The notes beneath the pieces were generated by a model, which searched no databases, was not told the DNA's origin, and was given only the letters and a program-made list of their open reading frames with translations. Below, piece by piece: positions 8,495 through 15,884 of a DNA stretch of 64,000 nucleotides (position 1 is its first letter; every line of letters starts with the position of its first letter). Origin of the DNA: Halobacterium sp. DL1 (lineage in GTDB: Archaea > Halobacteriota > Halobacteria > Halobacteriales > Halobacteriaceae); NCBI GenBank assembly GCA_000230955.3, contig CP007060.1:1488001-1552000 (forward strand), read 5' to 3'. A program made the position numbers and the translations under genes.

Positions 8495-9028
8495 ATGACG
8501 ACCAACACGGCGACGTTCGGCGGCGGCTGTTTCTGGTGCATCGAGGCCGCTTTCGAGGAACTCACCGGCGTGACAGACGTGACCTCGGGCTACGCTGGCG
8601 GCGACGTCGACGACCCCTCCTACCGGGCGGTCTGCAGCGGCGACACGGGCCACGCGGAGGTCGTACAGGTGACCTACGACGGCGACGAACTCGACTACGA
8701 GGACCTCCTGGAGGTGTTCTTCACCGTCCACGACCCGACGACGCTGAACCGCGAGGGGCCCGACGTCGGTTCCCAGTACCGTTCTATCGTGCTCTACCAC
8801 GACGACGACCAGCGCGAGCGCGTGGAGGCGTTCGTCGACGAACTCGCATCGAGGGACGCCTTCGACGGCGACATCGTCACCGAGATCGAGCCCCTGGAGA
8901 AGTTCTACCGTGCAGAGGAGAAACACCAGGACTACTTCGAGAAACACCCGAACCAGGCGTACTGCACCGTGAACGTCGCGCCGAAGGTGTCGAAGGTCCG
9001 CGAGCAGTTCGCCGACCGGGTCCAGTAA
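8495..9028 (+). CDS. msrA: Peptide-methionine (S)-S-oxide reductase MsrA
   Basis: The 177-aa protein carries the MsrA active-site motif GGGCFWCIEAAFEEL near the N-terminus with the nucleophilic Cys of GCFWC, and the family segments TSGYAGG and DPTTLNREGPDVGSQYRS. It repairs oxidised methionine in cytoplasmic proteins using thioredoxin-type reductant. The second Cys (YCTVN, near residue 160) may be the resolving cysteine. Its length is normal for the family. It follows a 196-bp gap after the divergent regulator at 7966-8298 and stands as a single gene. Confidence 0.96.
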   Translation: MTTNTATFGGGCFWCIEAAFEELTGVTDVTSGYAGGDVDDPSYRAVCSGDTGHAEVVQVTYDGDELDYEDLLEVFFTVHDPTTLNREGPDVGSQYRSIVLYHDDDQRERVEAFVDELASRDAFDGDIVTEIEPLEKFYRAEEKHQDYFEKHPNQAYCTVNVAPKVSKVREQFADRVQ

Positions 9029-9121
9029 CCAGTACCGCACCCCCAGACGAGCGGCTACTCGTCACCGCGCTTATGAGTTTGCCGTCCTGCGATTATCACG
9101 GCTGATGACTGCGCTCAACTC

Positions 9122-9128
9122 TTATATA
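9122..9128 (+). promoter_or_regulatory. Strong TATA box of the archaellin gene
   Basis: TTATATA is centred 32 bp before ATG 9157. It is one of the best TATA matches in the window and supports ATG 9157 rather than the in-frame ATG at 9136. Confidence 0.65.
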
Positions 9129-9156
9129 CGACCGTTTGCCAAGAGCGAGTCGCGTA

Positions 9157-9756
9157 ATGTTCGAGTTCATCACAGAGGAGGAAGAACGCGGTCAGGTGGG
9201 GATCGGGACACTCATCGTGTTCATCGCGATGGTCCTGGTCGCCGCAATCGCCGCGGGCGTCCTCATCAACACCGCCGGCTTCCTGCAGACCAAGAGTGAA
9301 GCCACCGGCGAGGAAGCAACTGCACAGGTATCCAATCGCGTCACTGTCATTTCCGCGTACGGTAACGTCACGGATAGTCAGTCGATCGACTTCGTGAACG
9401 TGACGGTCATGCGTGCGGCGGGTGCCGAGAACATCAACCTCTCGGAAGCCACCGTCCAGTGGATCGGCCCGGACCAGGCCAAGACGCTCACGTACAACGG
9501 CTCGGACGCTGGCACAGTCAACGGTGCCGACAGCGGTAACTTCACGACAGAGGCGGTGAAGGGGACCGAGGACCAGGTGCTAATAAGTCAGGACTCCCGC
9601 ATCAACCTCGTCATGAACGCGTCTGCCATCGACACTGACCCGCTCGCCGAGGGCGAGCAGGCGCAGTTGACGATCACGACGCAGTTCGGCTCCCAGACCG
9701 AGTACTGGATCAGCGTGCCCGAATCGCTGCAGGGCAAGAACGTCGTCAAGCTGTAA
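9157..9756 (+). CDS. Archaellin (class III signal peptide, flagellin-like filament subunit)
   Basis: The 199-aa protein begins [19 protein letters not shown], followed by about 25 hydrophobic residues ending near NTAGFLQ. RG before QVGIG is the class III prepilin-peptidase site, and the long hydrophobic helix plus a Ser/Thr-rich beta domain ([13 protein letters not shown] at the end) define archaellins. The mature protein would polymerise into the archaellum after cleavage by ArlK/PibD. N-x-S/T sites (NVTDS, NVTVM, NLSEA, NASAI) are candidate N-glycosylation sites. No other archaellum gene (arlCDEFGHIJ) lies in the window, so it is an isolated copy with its own strong promoter. Confidence 0.92.
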   Translation: MFEFITEEEERGQVGIGTLIVFIAMVLVAAIAAGVLINTAGFLQTKSEATGEEATAQVSNRVTVISAYGNVTDSQSIDFVNVTVMRAAGAENINLSEATVQWIGPDQAKTLTYNGSDAGTVNGADSGNFTTEAVKGTEDQVLISQDSRINLVMNASAIDTDPLAEGEQAQLTITTQFGSQTEYWISVPESLQGKNVVKL

Positions 9757-9851
9757 TCTGTAGCGTTCTCTCAGCCGATCTTCTTTCTACTGCGTCTCTG
9801 GTACGTAACCTAGTGGCAACCGGCGTTCCAGAGCGGACGGCCCTATGCAAC

Positions 9852-12152
9852 TCAGTTGCTCGACGCGTCGAGCTCCGGTTTCACGCGGGAGAGCCGCATG
9901 GCGTTCCCGGTGACGGCTGTGGTCATCCCCGCGTCGCCGACGAGCACCGCCACCCAGATTGGGACGAGGCCGAGCGGGACGCCCGCCGCGAGGACGGCTT
10001 TCGCGGCGAGGCTGGTCCAGACGTTCTGCCGGATGACGCGGTTCGCGCGCCCGGAGAGGTCGTAGAGGTAGGGGAGTCGCGTGAGGTCGTCGCCCATCAG
10101 CGCGATGTCGGCCGTTTCGAGGGCGGTGTCCGTGCCCGCCGCGCCCATCGCGACGCCCACCGTGGCGGTAGCGAGCGCCGGCGCGTCGTTGACGCCGTCG
10201 CCGACCATCGCCACCGCCTCGAACTCCTGGGTGAGTTCCTCCACGGCGTCGACCTTCTCCTCGGGCAGTAGCTCCGCGCGGAACTCGTCGACGCCGACTT
10301 CCTCCGCGATTGCGCGCGCCGTGCGTTCGTTGTCGCCGGTGAGCATCACGGTGCGCTCGACACCGAGGTCCCGTAGGCGCTGGACCGCGGCCGCGGCTTC
10401 GGGGCGGACCTCGTCGGCGACGGCGATGACGCCCTCGACCTGCTCGTCGGTGCCGACCAGCACAACGGTCTTCCCCTCGGACTGGAGGCGCGGCACGAGG
10501 TCCTCCAGCAGGTCGAGACAGCCGCTGCGGTCGCAGAGGTCCCGGCTCTTCGCCGTCACCGTCCCGCCGTCGGTGGCTGCGTGGACGTGCGAGAGATCGA
10601 AGCCGAGTTCCTCGAAGAGGCCGGGCTTCCCGGCGTAGTGCGTCCGGCCGCCCAGGTCGGCGGTGACGCCTTTCCCGGTGATACTCTCGAACGCCGCAAT
10701 GTCGTTCGCTTCGACGTCGCGTCCTTCGGCGGCTTCGACGATGGCGTCGCCGATGGGGTGTTCACTCCGCGATTCGAGACCGCGCGCGCATTGGAGCACG
10801 TCCTCCTCGCTGCGGCCGCCCAGCGGTACGACGTCTGTGACCACGAGTTCACCCTTCGTGAGCGTCCCCGTCTTGTCGAGCGCGACGGCCTCGACGGCGC
10901 CCATCGCCTCGAGGTGGTTGCCGCCCTTCACGAGAACGCCGTTCTTCGCCGCGCTCGTGATGCCGGAGACGACGGAGACGGGCGTGGAGATGACGAACGC
11001 GCAGGGGCAGGCGAGCACGAACAGCGTGAGCCCCCGTAGAATCCACGTCGCCCACGCGCCGCCCAGCAGGAGTGGCGGGACGACGCCGACGAGGATGCCC
11101 GCGCCGACGACGACGGGCGTGTAGTACGAGGAGAACCGCTCGACGAACTGCTCGCGCTCGGTCTTGTTCGACTGGGCGTCCTCGACGAGGTCGACGATTC
11201 GCGCGAGCGTGTTGTCCGCGGACTCGGCGGTCACCTCGATTTCGAGGTAGCCCTCCTCGTTGATGGTGCCCGCGTACACGTCGTCACCAGAAATCTTGTC
11301 GACGGGGACGCTCTCGCCCGTGATGGGCGCCTGGTTGACCGCGCTCTCGCCATCGACGACGACGCCGTCCATCGGAATCTTCTCGCCAGGCCGCACCACG
11401 ACCCTGTCGCCAACGCGGACTGCCTCGACGGGTACGACGGTCTCCTCACCCTCGCGGAGGACGGTCGCCTCGTCGGGGGAGAGCTCCATCAGTTCCTCGA
11501 GGGAGTTGCGCGCGCGGTCCATCGAGTACCGCTCCAGCAGTTCGGAGACGCTGAAGAGGAACGCTAGCGTCGCTGCCTCGAAGTAGAGTCGTTCGCCGAA
11601 CGCGAGGCTGGCGGCGATGGCGCCGAGGATGGCGACGCTCATCAGCAGGTCGATGTCGAGGCTCAGGTTTCGCAGCGAGTAGTAGCCGTTCCGCACGATG
11701 GCCTGGCCGCCAACGGCGATGGCGACCAGGAAGAGCGCGTCCGAGACGAACAGTTCGGTGCCGAGCAGGGAGGCGACGCCGGCGTTGTTCCCGGTCAGCA
11801 GGAACTCGAAGAGGAAGCCGAGGGCGACGAAGACGCCGCTCGTCCAGGTCTTCAGCGCGCGGGTGCTCGTCCAGACCGAGTCGGCTGCCTCGTCTGTCGC
11901 CTCCGCGCCGGGTCGTCCAGTCACCTCGTAGCCCGCGGCCTCGACGGCCGAAACGAGGGCGTTCTCGTCCGTCCGCTCGGGGTCGTAGGTGACGGTCAGT
12001 TTCCCGGTCGTGATCTGGGGGTCAACGTCCTTGATGCCGTCCAGGGCCTGCACGCTGTTCTCGACTTTGCCCGCACAGGAGGGGCAGTCCATCTCGGGGA
12101 CGGAGAACGCCACCACCGTCGCGTCGTCCCGGGCGGCGTCAGATTGTGTCAT
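9852..12152 (-). CDS. P1B-type heavy-metal ATPase, Zn/Cd/Pb class
   Basis: The 766-aa exporter has an N-terminal HMA domain with MDCPSC (residues 21-26), actuator TGE (278-280), CPC in the transport helix (382-384), the phosphorylation site DKTGT (426-430) and GDGVND (651-656). Ion choice can be read from the last helices: a lysine in NVWTSLAAKAV (K718) and DAG (D740-G742) just before NAMRL. This is the P1B-2 signature of ZntA/CadA; Cu pumps have YN and MxxSS there. It should export Zn, Cd or Pb across the membrane. A Cys pair DRSGC lies in the nucleotide-binding domain. It is a single gene with its own promoter. Confidence 0.93.
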   Translation of the reverse strand: MTQSDAARDDATVVAFSVPEMDCPSCAGKVENSVQALDGIKDVDPQITTGKLTVTYDPERTDENALVSAVEAAGYEVTGRPGAEATDEAADSVWTSTRALKTWTSGVFVALGFLFEFLLTGNNAGVASLLGTELFVSDALFLVAIAVGGQAIVRNGYYSLRNLSLDIDLLMSVAILGAIAASLAFGERLYFEAATLAFLFSVSELLERYSMDRARNSLEELMELSPDEATVLREGEETVVPVEAVRVGDRVVVRPGEKIPMDGVVVDGESAVNQAPITGESVPVDKISGDDVYAGTINEEGYLEIEVTAESADNTLARIVDLVEDAQSNKTEREQFVERFSSYYTPVVVGAGILVGVVPPLLLGGAWATWILRGLTLFVLACPCAFVISTPVSVVSGITSAAKNGVLVKGGNHLEAMGAVEAVALDKTGTLTKGELVVTDVVPLGGRSEEDVLQCARGLESRSEHPIGDAIVEAAEGRDVEANDIAAFESITGKGVTADLGGRTHYAGKPGLFEELGFDLSHVHAATDGGTVTAKSRDLCDRSGCLDLLEDLVPRLQSEGKTVVLVGTDEQVEGVIAVADEVRPEAAAAVQRLRDLGVERTVMLTGDNERTARAIAEEVGVDEFRAELLPEEKVDAVEELTQEFEAVAMVGDGVNDAPALATATVGVAMGAAGTDTALETADIALMGDDLTRLPYLYDLSGRANRVIRQNVWTSLAAKAVLAAGVPLGLVPIWVAVLVGDAGMTTAVTGNAMRLSRVKPELDASSN

Positions 12153-12176
12153 TACCTGGAGCTAGCAGCCACGTAG

Positions 12177-12185
12177 TTATTAATT
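12177..12185 (-). promoter_or_regulatory. TATA-like element of the P1B ATPase gene
   Basis: The minus strand reads AATTAATAA, centred about 29 bp before ATG 12152, which agrees with leaderless transcription of the ATPase gene. Confidence 0.6.
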
Positions 12186-12311
12186 CGGCTGTTAGATTCG
12201 TCGCCGGATGTAGGTGTCTCTAATAAAACATCGGGGGCGAGTTGTTAATTCGGCCGGTGGAGCGTACGGAATCGCAGAGTGGTCCGCCCCGTAGTGCATA
12301 CGGGGGAGCGT

Positions 12312-12323
12312 CGAACGTGTTCG
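12312..12323. promoter_or_regulatory. CGAAC-RT-GTTCG dyad upstream of the DUF2249 gene
   Basis: CGAACGTGTTCG ends 40 bp before ATG 12364. The same 12-bp element occurs at 14432, 15803 and 16605. Its arms CGAAC/GTTCG resemble the inverted repeat reported for NarO-controlled anaerobic promoters of Haloferax; the link to NarO is an inference. Confidence 0.6.
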
Positions 12324-12363
12324 GGAAAACGAGGGTAGTGCGGAGGCGAGAAGTCGACCGTGT

Positions 12364-12591
12364 ATGCCGACACTCGACGTCCGAGACATCCCACCAAAGG
12401 ACCGCCACTCACAGATCAGGACGACGTTCGACGAGATGGATAGCGGCGAGGTGATGCAGATCGTCAACGACCACGACCCGAAACCGCTGTTCTACGAGAT
12501 GCAGGCCGAAGTGGAGGAGTTCGACGCCGACGGCTACGAGGTCGAACAGCGCGGTTCCGACGAGTACGTCGCGGCGTTCCCGAAGGAGTGA
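12364..12591 (+). CDS. DUF2249 domain protein
   Basis: The 75-aa protein starts PTLDVRDIPPKDRH and continues through VMQIVNDHDPKPLFYEMQAEVEEF to a final YEVEQRGSDEYVAAF. This is a complete DUF2249 domain, a small alpha/beta fold often found beside nitrite/nitric-oxide and hemerythrin-type genes; its biochemical role is unknown. Its stop overlaps the GTG start of the cupin gene, so the two are co-translated. A CGAACGTGTTCG dyad lies 40 bp upstream. A remnant of a similar protein lies near 14049-14380. Confidence 0.88.
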   Translation: MPTLDVRDIPPKDRHSQIRTTFDEMDSGEVMQIVNDHDPKPLFYEMQAEVEEFDADGYEVEQRGSDEYVAAFPKE

Positions 12592-12890
12592 GCGACGTTG
12601 TCGCTCTGGACGCGCTCACCGAAACGCCCCACGCGCACGTCTTCCCCGGCCGAGAGCCACAGACGGTGCGCCTCACGCTCGAGGCGGGCGAGTCAGTCCC
12701 GGCCCACCAGCACCCCGAACGGGAGGTCGTCTGCCACGTGTTGGAGGGTGAACTCTCGGTGTCGCTAGGGGCCGACTCGGTGAGGGTGACGGCGGGGGAG
12801 GTCGCCCGCTTCGACGGCGCACAGGACATCTCCCCCAGCGCCGTCGAGGACGCCACGGCGCTGCTGGTTCTGGCGAACCGGCACGACTAA
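12588..12890 (+). CDS. Small cupin-domain protein
   Basis: The 100-aa single-domain cupin begins at GTG 12588 inside the preceding stop (GTGA). The metal-binding first cupin motif is PAHQHPEREVVCHVLEGELS, with His-x-His and Glu; the second motif is weaker, with no histidine (FDGAQDISPSAVEDATALLVLA). A Cys sits in the motif strand (VVCHVL). It probably binds one metal or a small ligand, and its reaction cannot be read from the sequence. Coupling to the DUF2249 gene suggests a shared task under the same dyad-controlled promoter. Confidence 0.85.
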   Translation: MSDVVALDALTETPHAHVFPGREPQTVRLTLEAGESVPAHQHPEREVVCHVLEGELSVSLGADSVRVTAGEVARFDGAQDISPSAVEDATALLVLANRHD

Positions 12891-12997
12891 TCGCTGCCCG
12901 TCGTGCCGACGAGGTGACTCGACGTGGCCTCGATGTGTAGGGAGCCCAACTATGCCGCGTCCGCTGGAGTGGAAGACACGAACGCCTGCGTGGTTCC

Positions 12998-13309
12998 ATG
13001 AACGAGCACGACACACCAAATCGGGTTGGCGACGGCGACAGCATCACTCACACGCGAGACGCCGACGAGTCGGTCACGCACAGTGTCGTCCGGGCCGTGG
13101 CCGCAGTGACGGGAACCGACCCGTTTCGTCTGCCACCGCTGTACGACACGGTCGACCCGGAGGCCCTGAGCCAGGTGGTCGATTCACTCTCCGAACGGTC
13201 CCCGTCGTCCCGGACTGGACAGGTCTCGTTCCGGCTCGACGGCTGTCGCGTGACGGTCCACGCGGACGGTCGAACCGTTGTCACGCCGCCCGACAGAGAC
13301 GACAATTGA
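12998..13309 (+). CDS. HalOD1 output-domain protein
   Basis: The 103-aa protein carries the haloarchaeal HalOD1 pattern: ESVTHSVVRAVAAVTGTDPFRLPPLYDTVDPEALSQVV (read here as separate motifs, with TDPFRLPPLYD the hallmark), then a two-strand end FRLDGCRVTVHADGRTVVT. HalOD1 domains occur alone or fused to receiver domains and are presumed signalling outputs of unknown mechanism. It sits between the cupin pair and a convergent HTH_10 regulator. No promoter element stands out in the 107 bp before it. Confidence 0.85.
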   Translation: MNEHDTPNRVGDGDSITHTRDADESVTHSVVRAVAAVTGTDPFRLPPLYDTVDPEALSQVVDSLSERSPSSRTGQVSFRLDGCRVTVHADGRTVVTPPDRDDN

Positions 13310-13328
13310 GACCAGCGCCCGGGCCGCC

Positions 13329-14045
13329 TCATGCGCCTTCGGGACTTGACTCCTGGCCGTCGAACAGGACTGTGAGGAGGTTTCGCTCGGCGGCGTGGAT
13401 GTGCTCGGAGAAGGTCGCCGACGTGATGTCGAGTTCCGCAGCGACGTCCGCTCCCGTACACTCGCGCGGCCAGTCGTAGTAGCCTGCGTCGAACGCCGCC
13501 TCCAGAACCTCGCGTTGTCGGTCGGTGAGTTGGGTCTGCAGGACGCGCTGGAATACGGACCGGGAGACCATCGGCCGCATCGACTCCTTCTCCCGTTTGG
13601 TGTTGAGTGTAGCGTCCGGGTGGTCGTCGAGGAACGACTCGACGACCGTAGCCGGGTCGTACCTCTCCGGAATCTCGGCGACGATGTGGCCCGACCCCTC
13701 AACTCCCCGTACCTGCCGCGGGAGGGCGCCGAGTTCGGCGAGCCTGAGGGCCGGGCAGTCACCGGAGACGACGAACTCGAAGAGTCCCCCAGACTCGTCG
13801 GTCGTGTGTAGAGTCGCGTCCACTGTCGGCTTGTCGCTCACGTGGCTCTCGACCTGCTCGATGTCGGAGCCAGTCACGTTGAAGAACTCGGAGTACTGGC
13901 CGTCGTCGCGAGGGAGCATCTCCGCTAATTCGAAGGTACACCGACCGTCCGCGGAGGCGCCGACGAACGGATGTGCCGAGTTATCGGTGACGAACTCGAC
14001 CTCCACGATGGAGCCCGGTTGGCCGCTAGTGGTTCTCTCCGACAT
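13329..14045 (-). CDS. HTH_10 (bacterio-opsin-activator-like) regulator
   Basis: The 238-aa protein has an N-terminal sensory-like alpha/beta region and a C-terminal HTH_10 domain: LTDRQREVLEAAFDAGYYDWPR, then TGADVAAELDITSATFSEHIHAAERNLL in the recognition part. It belongs to the Bat/DmsR/NarO class of haloarchaeal transcription factors. It has only three Cys (GRCTFE, GDCPALR and the RECTG of the HTH region) and no N-terminal Cys cluster of the NarO kind. It converges with the HalOD1 gene; its target may lie in this copper/redox block. Confidence 0.88.
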   Translation of the reverse strand: MSERTTSGQPGSIVEVEFVTDNSAHPFVGASADGRCTFELAEMLPRDDGQYSEFFNVTGSDIEQVESHVSDKPTVDATLHTTDESGGLFEFVVSGDCPALRLAELGALPRQVRGVEGSGHIVAEIPERYDPATVVESFLDDHPDATLNTKREKESMRPMVSRSVFQRVLQTQLTDRQREVLEAAFDAGYYDWPRECTGADVAAELDITSATFSEHIHAAERNLLTVLFDGQESSPEGA

Positions 14046-14048
14046 CGA

Positions 14049-14380
14049 TTATCGTGGGCGACTACTCGGGGTTGACGCAAGAGTCCTGTGGCAGTTCTGG
14101 AGACACCCGATGTATCCCCAACGTTCGACTATGGCAGGGGCCGAACGGGTAGGGAACCAGAACCGGCTACCTGCGACTCTCCGAGTCCGGCGGCAGCTGA
14201 CAGTGACGACGTCTTTCGCGCGTTCGACGGTGGCGTAGTCGTAGCCCCGGTCGTCGAGTTTCGGGTAGAGGCGCTGTGGTGTGCGGTCGTTCATCTGGAC
14301 GAGCAGCGTCTCTGCCGCGAGGTTCGGGAGCAGTTCGAGCGTCCGGCGAGCGGGTCCGGCCAGTCGGGGCTCAGGGCCAT
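14049..14380 (-). pseudogene. Probable decayed DUF2249-like gene
   Basis: On the minus strand the frame reads RTLELLPNLAAETLLVQMND then RTPQRLYPKLDDRGYDYATVE. This is the typical middle and end of a DUF2249 domain (compare NDHDPKPLFYEM in the gene at 12364). The residues before it are not a normal DUF2249 start, and the nearest good ATG (14380, MALSPDWPD) is in another frame. The tail also runs on past the natural domain end as low-quality sequence. I read it as a frameshifted remnant whose promoter dyad (14432) is still present. It could instead be an intact, divergent small protein. Confidence 0.4.
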
Positions 14381-14431
14381 GGAAGGGAACTGGGTCGGCA
14401 GCGACAATGCGGTTCTTCCAACCCGTTCGTT

Positions 14432-14443
14432 CGAACATGTTCG
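14432..14443. promoter_or_regulatory. CGAACATGTTCG perfect palindrome between DUF2249 remnant and HTH_10 gene
   Basis: This is a perfect 12-bp palindrome, 45 bp before ATG 14489 on the plus strand and about 51 bp before the possible ATG 14380 on the minus strand. It matches the elements at 12312, 15803 and 16605. Confidence 0.65.
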
Positions 14444-14475
14444 GGAAGAACACTTGGGCCTCCGGCCGTTACGTC

Positions 14476-14487
14476 CGAACATCTTCG
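14476..14487. promoter_or_regulatory. Imperfect second dyad at the HTH_10 start codon
   Basis: CGAACATCTTCG differs by one base from the perfect palindrome and ends one base before ATG 14489. It therefore overlaps the expected transcription start of a leaderless gene. The position would suit repression, possibly autoregulation, whereas the upstream copy would suit activation. Confidence 0.4.
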
Positions 14488-14488
14488 C

Positions 14489-15142
14489 ATGGCCCGCGCC
14501 CAACTCACCATCGACCTTCCCGACTCGGTCTGGATATCCCGGATATCCGCGGCACACCCGGAGACGCTGTTCCGCGTGCTCGCGGCGTTCTCCGACGACG
14601 GCGAGGGCGTTGCACTCCTCGAACTGAGCGGCCCGGACGTCGTCGAGGTGCTCCAGGAGATGCACGACGAGGACTCCGTCCTCAGCCTCGAACCCCTCGA
14701 ACGCGACGACGACTCGGTACTCGTCCAGTTCGAGACGGACGAACCGCTGCTGCTGGTCACGCTCCGCGAGGCCGGCCTCCCGCTCGAACCGCCGCTGGAA
14801 CTGACCGGCGGGAAGGCCAGCCTCGAAGTCGTCGCGCCGCACTCGAAGCTCTCGGACCTACAGGAGCAACTCGACGCCTTCGGCATGGAGTTCGAGGTTG
14901 GCTACCTCTACGAGTCCGGGGACTCCAAGCGACTGCTGACCCCCCGCCAGCAGGAACTACTCGTCGCCGCCATCGAGGCGGGCTACTACGACACGCCCCG
15001 GGAATGCACGCTCACCGAACTGGCCAACGAGATGGACACCGCCAAGTCGACGCTCAGCGAGACGCTCCACCGCGCCGAGGAGACGGCCATCAAGCAGTTC
15101 GCCGCGAACCTGCCGCAGTTCGCCGGCGAAGTGCCCGCCTGA
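14489..15142 (+). CDS. HTH_10 (bacterio-opsin-activator-like) regulator
   Basis: The 217-aa protein starts ARAQLTIDLPDSVWISRISAAHPET, a beta-rich sensor-like half common to DmsR/Bat relatives. It ends in HTH_10: LTPRQQELLVAAIEAGYYDTPR, then TELANEMDTAKSTLSETLHRAEE. The only Cys is in PRECTLTEL, so it lacks the N-terminal Cys cluster of NarO. It is preceded by two CGAAC-type dyads, making it either a target or the master of that small regulon. It is paralogous to 13329-14045 in its DNA-binding half. ATG 14489 is chosen because the sequence upstream is a promoter region. Confidence 0.88.
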   Translation: MARAQLTIDLPDSVWISRISAAHPETLFRVLAAFSDDGEGVALLELSGPDVVEVLQEMHDEDSVLSLEPLERDDDSVLVQFETDEPLLLVTLREAGLPLEPPLELTGGKASLEVVAPHSKLSDLQEQLDAFGMEFEVGYLYESGDSKRLLTPRQQELLVAAIEAGYYDTPRECTLTELANEMDTAKSTLSETLHRAEETAIKQFAANLPQFAGEVPA

Positions 15143-15231
15143 GGCGAACCCGTTCGGCGAAAACTCCCAGAATACGCACTGACGGGACAACGTTTTGCCC
15201 GCGAATGCCGAACGGTAACACGGGTCTTACC

Positions 15232-15426
15232 ATGGCCGAACAACGCCGATACTACCAGTACCAGTGCGAGGACTGCGGGTTCCGAACGCGCTCGCCGGAC
15301 CGGGCGGAGGTCGTCGACGTGGTCCAGCGACACGAGCGCGAGAAACACGGCCTGGAGCGCGGCGAGGACGCAATCACGCCGGAGCTGCGCGAACTCGAAC
15401 TCGAGGGACTGCCAGACAATTCCTGA
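15232..15426 (+). CDS. Small CxxC/HxxxxH zinc-finger-like protein
   Basis: The 64-aa protein begins MAEQRRYYQYQCEDCGF. CEDC near residues 12-15 and the pair QRHEREKH about 20 residues later form a C2H2-like metal site, as in DUF1059-type proteins that flag non-canonical zinc ribbons. The rest is an acidic helix ending LELEGLPDNS. Function is unknown; small zinc-finger proteins of this type are abundant in haloarchaea. It converges with the CGCGG gene, 32 bp away. An alternative upstream ATG at 15205 would add nine residues. Confidence 0.7.
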   Translation: MAEQRRYYQYQCEDCGFRTRSPDRAEVVDVVQRHEREKHGLERGEDAITPELRELELEGLPDNS

Positions 15427-15458
15427 GAGCCATCGCCCGGGTGCCCCGGGCGAAGCGG

Positions 15459-15764
15459 CTACTCGACGTGGACGCGGGTGACGTGGCCGCCGCAGCCACA
15501 CTGCTCGACGTACTCCCACTCCACGCCGCCGTCGAAGGCGTCGACGAGCGGGTCGAAGAGGTACGTCTCGGGGTGGCCGTGGTCGCCGTGTGTGACGAGG
15601 TTGACGTGGTAGCCCGGGGCGGTGTGTTCGACGGCGTCCAGGGCCTCCTCGACGACGAGAGCTGCATCTTCGGCGTGGCGGGGCTTCTCCAGATTCGCCG
15701 ACCAGGAGTTCTCGTGGACACCGTCTGTGACGTTCTCGACGTCCTCGTGGGACACTGATGCCAT
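15459..15764 (-). CDS. CGCGG-type candidate rSAM-modified RiPP precursor
   Basis: The 101-aa protein begins MASVSHEDVENVTDG and ends with EYVEQCGCGGHVTRVHVE; CGCGG lies at residues 89-93 and holds its only two Cys. It contains SWSANLEKPRHAED and His-rich NLVTHGDHGHPE. This matches my memory of the haloarchaeal CGCGG family, annotated as putative radical-SAM-modified RiPP. No radical SAM gene is present in the window, so the partner would have to act from elsewhere. ATG 15764 is used because the CGAACGTGTTCG dyad (15803-15814) lies 38 bp upstream; the ATG at 15818 would put the dyad inside the coding region. Confidence 0.75.
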   Translation of the reverse strand: MASVSHEDVENVTDGVHENSWSANLEKPRHAEDAALVVEEALDAVEHTAPGYHVNLVTHGDHGHPETYLFDPLVDAFDGGVEWEYVEQCGCGGHVTRVHVE

Positions 15765-15802
15765 GGTGGATTGTACGGCGGGCAGTCGCGAGTACCGAGC
15801 GC

Positions 15803-15814
15803 CGAACGTGTTCG
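15803..15814. promoter_or_regulatory. CGAACGTGTTCG dyad between CGCGG and NUDIX genes
   Basis: The dyad lies inside GCCGAACGTGTTCGGC, 38 bp before ATG 15764 (minus) and 70 bp before ATG 15885 (plus). Spacing to the CGCGG gene equals that at the DUF2249 gene, so the CGCGG gene is the likelier target. Confidence 0.6.
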
Positions 15815-15884
15815 GCACAAACCCCGATCCATCACGAACGATTCGACGGCAGAACTAACTGGAACTGCGCTGTCAGGTGCACCG

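Noticed and set aside
9852-12152. Calling the P-type ATPase a copper exporter (CopA)
   Set aside because: The last helices carry K718 and DxG, not the YN and MxxSS motifs of copper pumps.
14489-15142. Naming the HTH_10 protein NarO or DmsR
   Set aside because: It has one Cys in the DNA-binding part and no N-terminal Cys cluster; the name would need a phylogeny.
15205-15231. Upstream ATG for the small zinc-finger gene
   Set aside because: It adds nine residues of no family character; ATG 15232 is followed by the typical AEQRRYY start.
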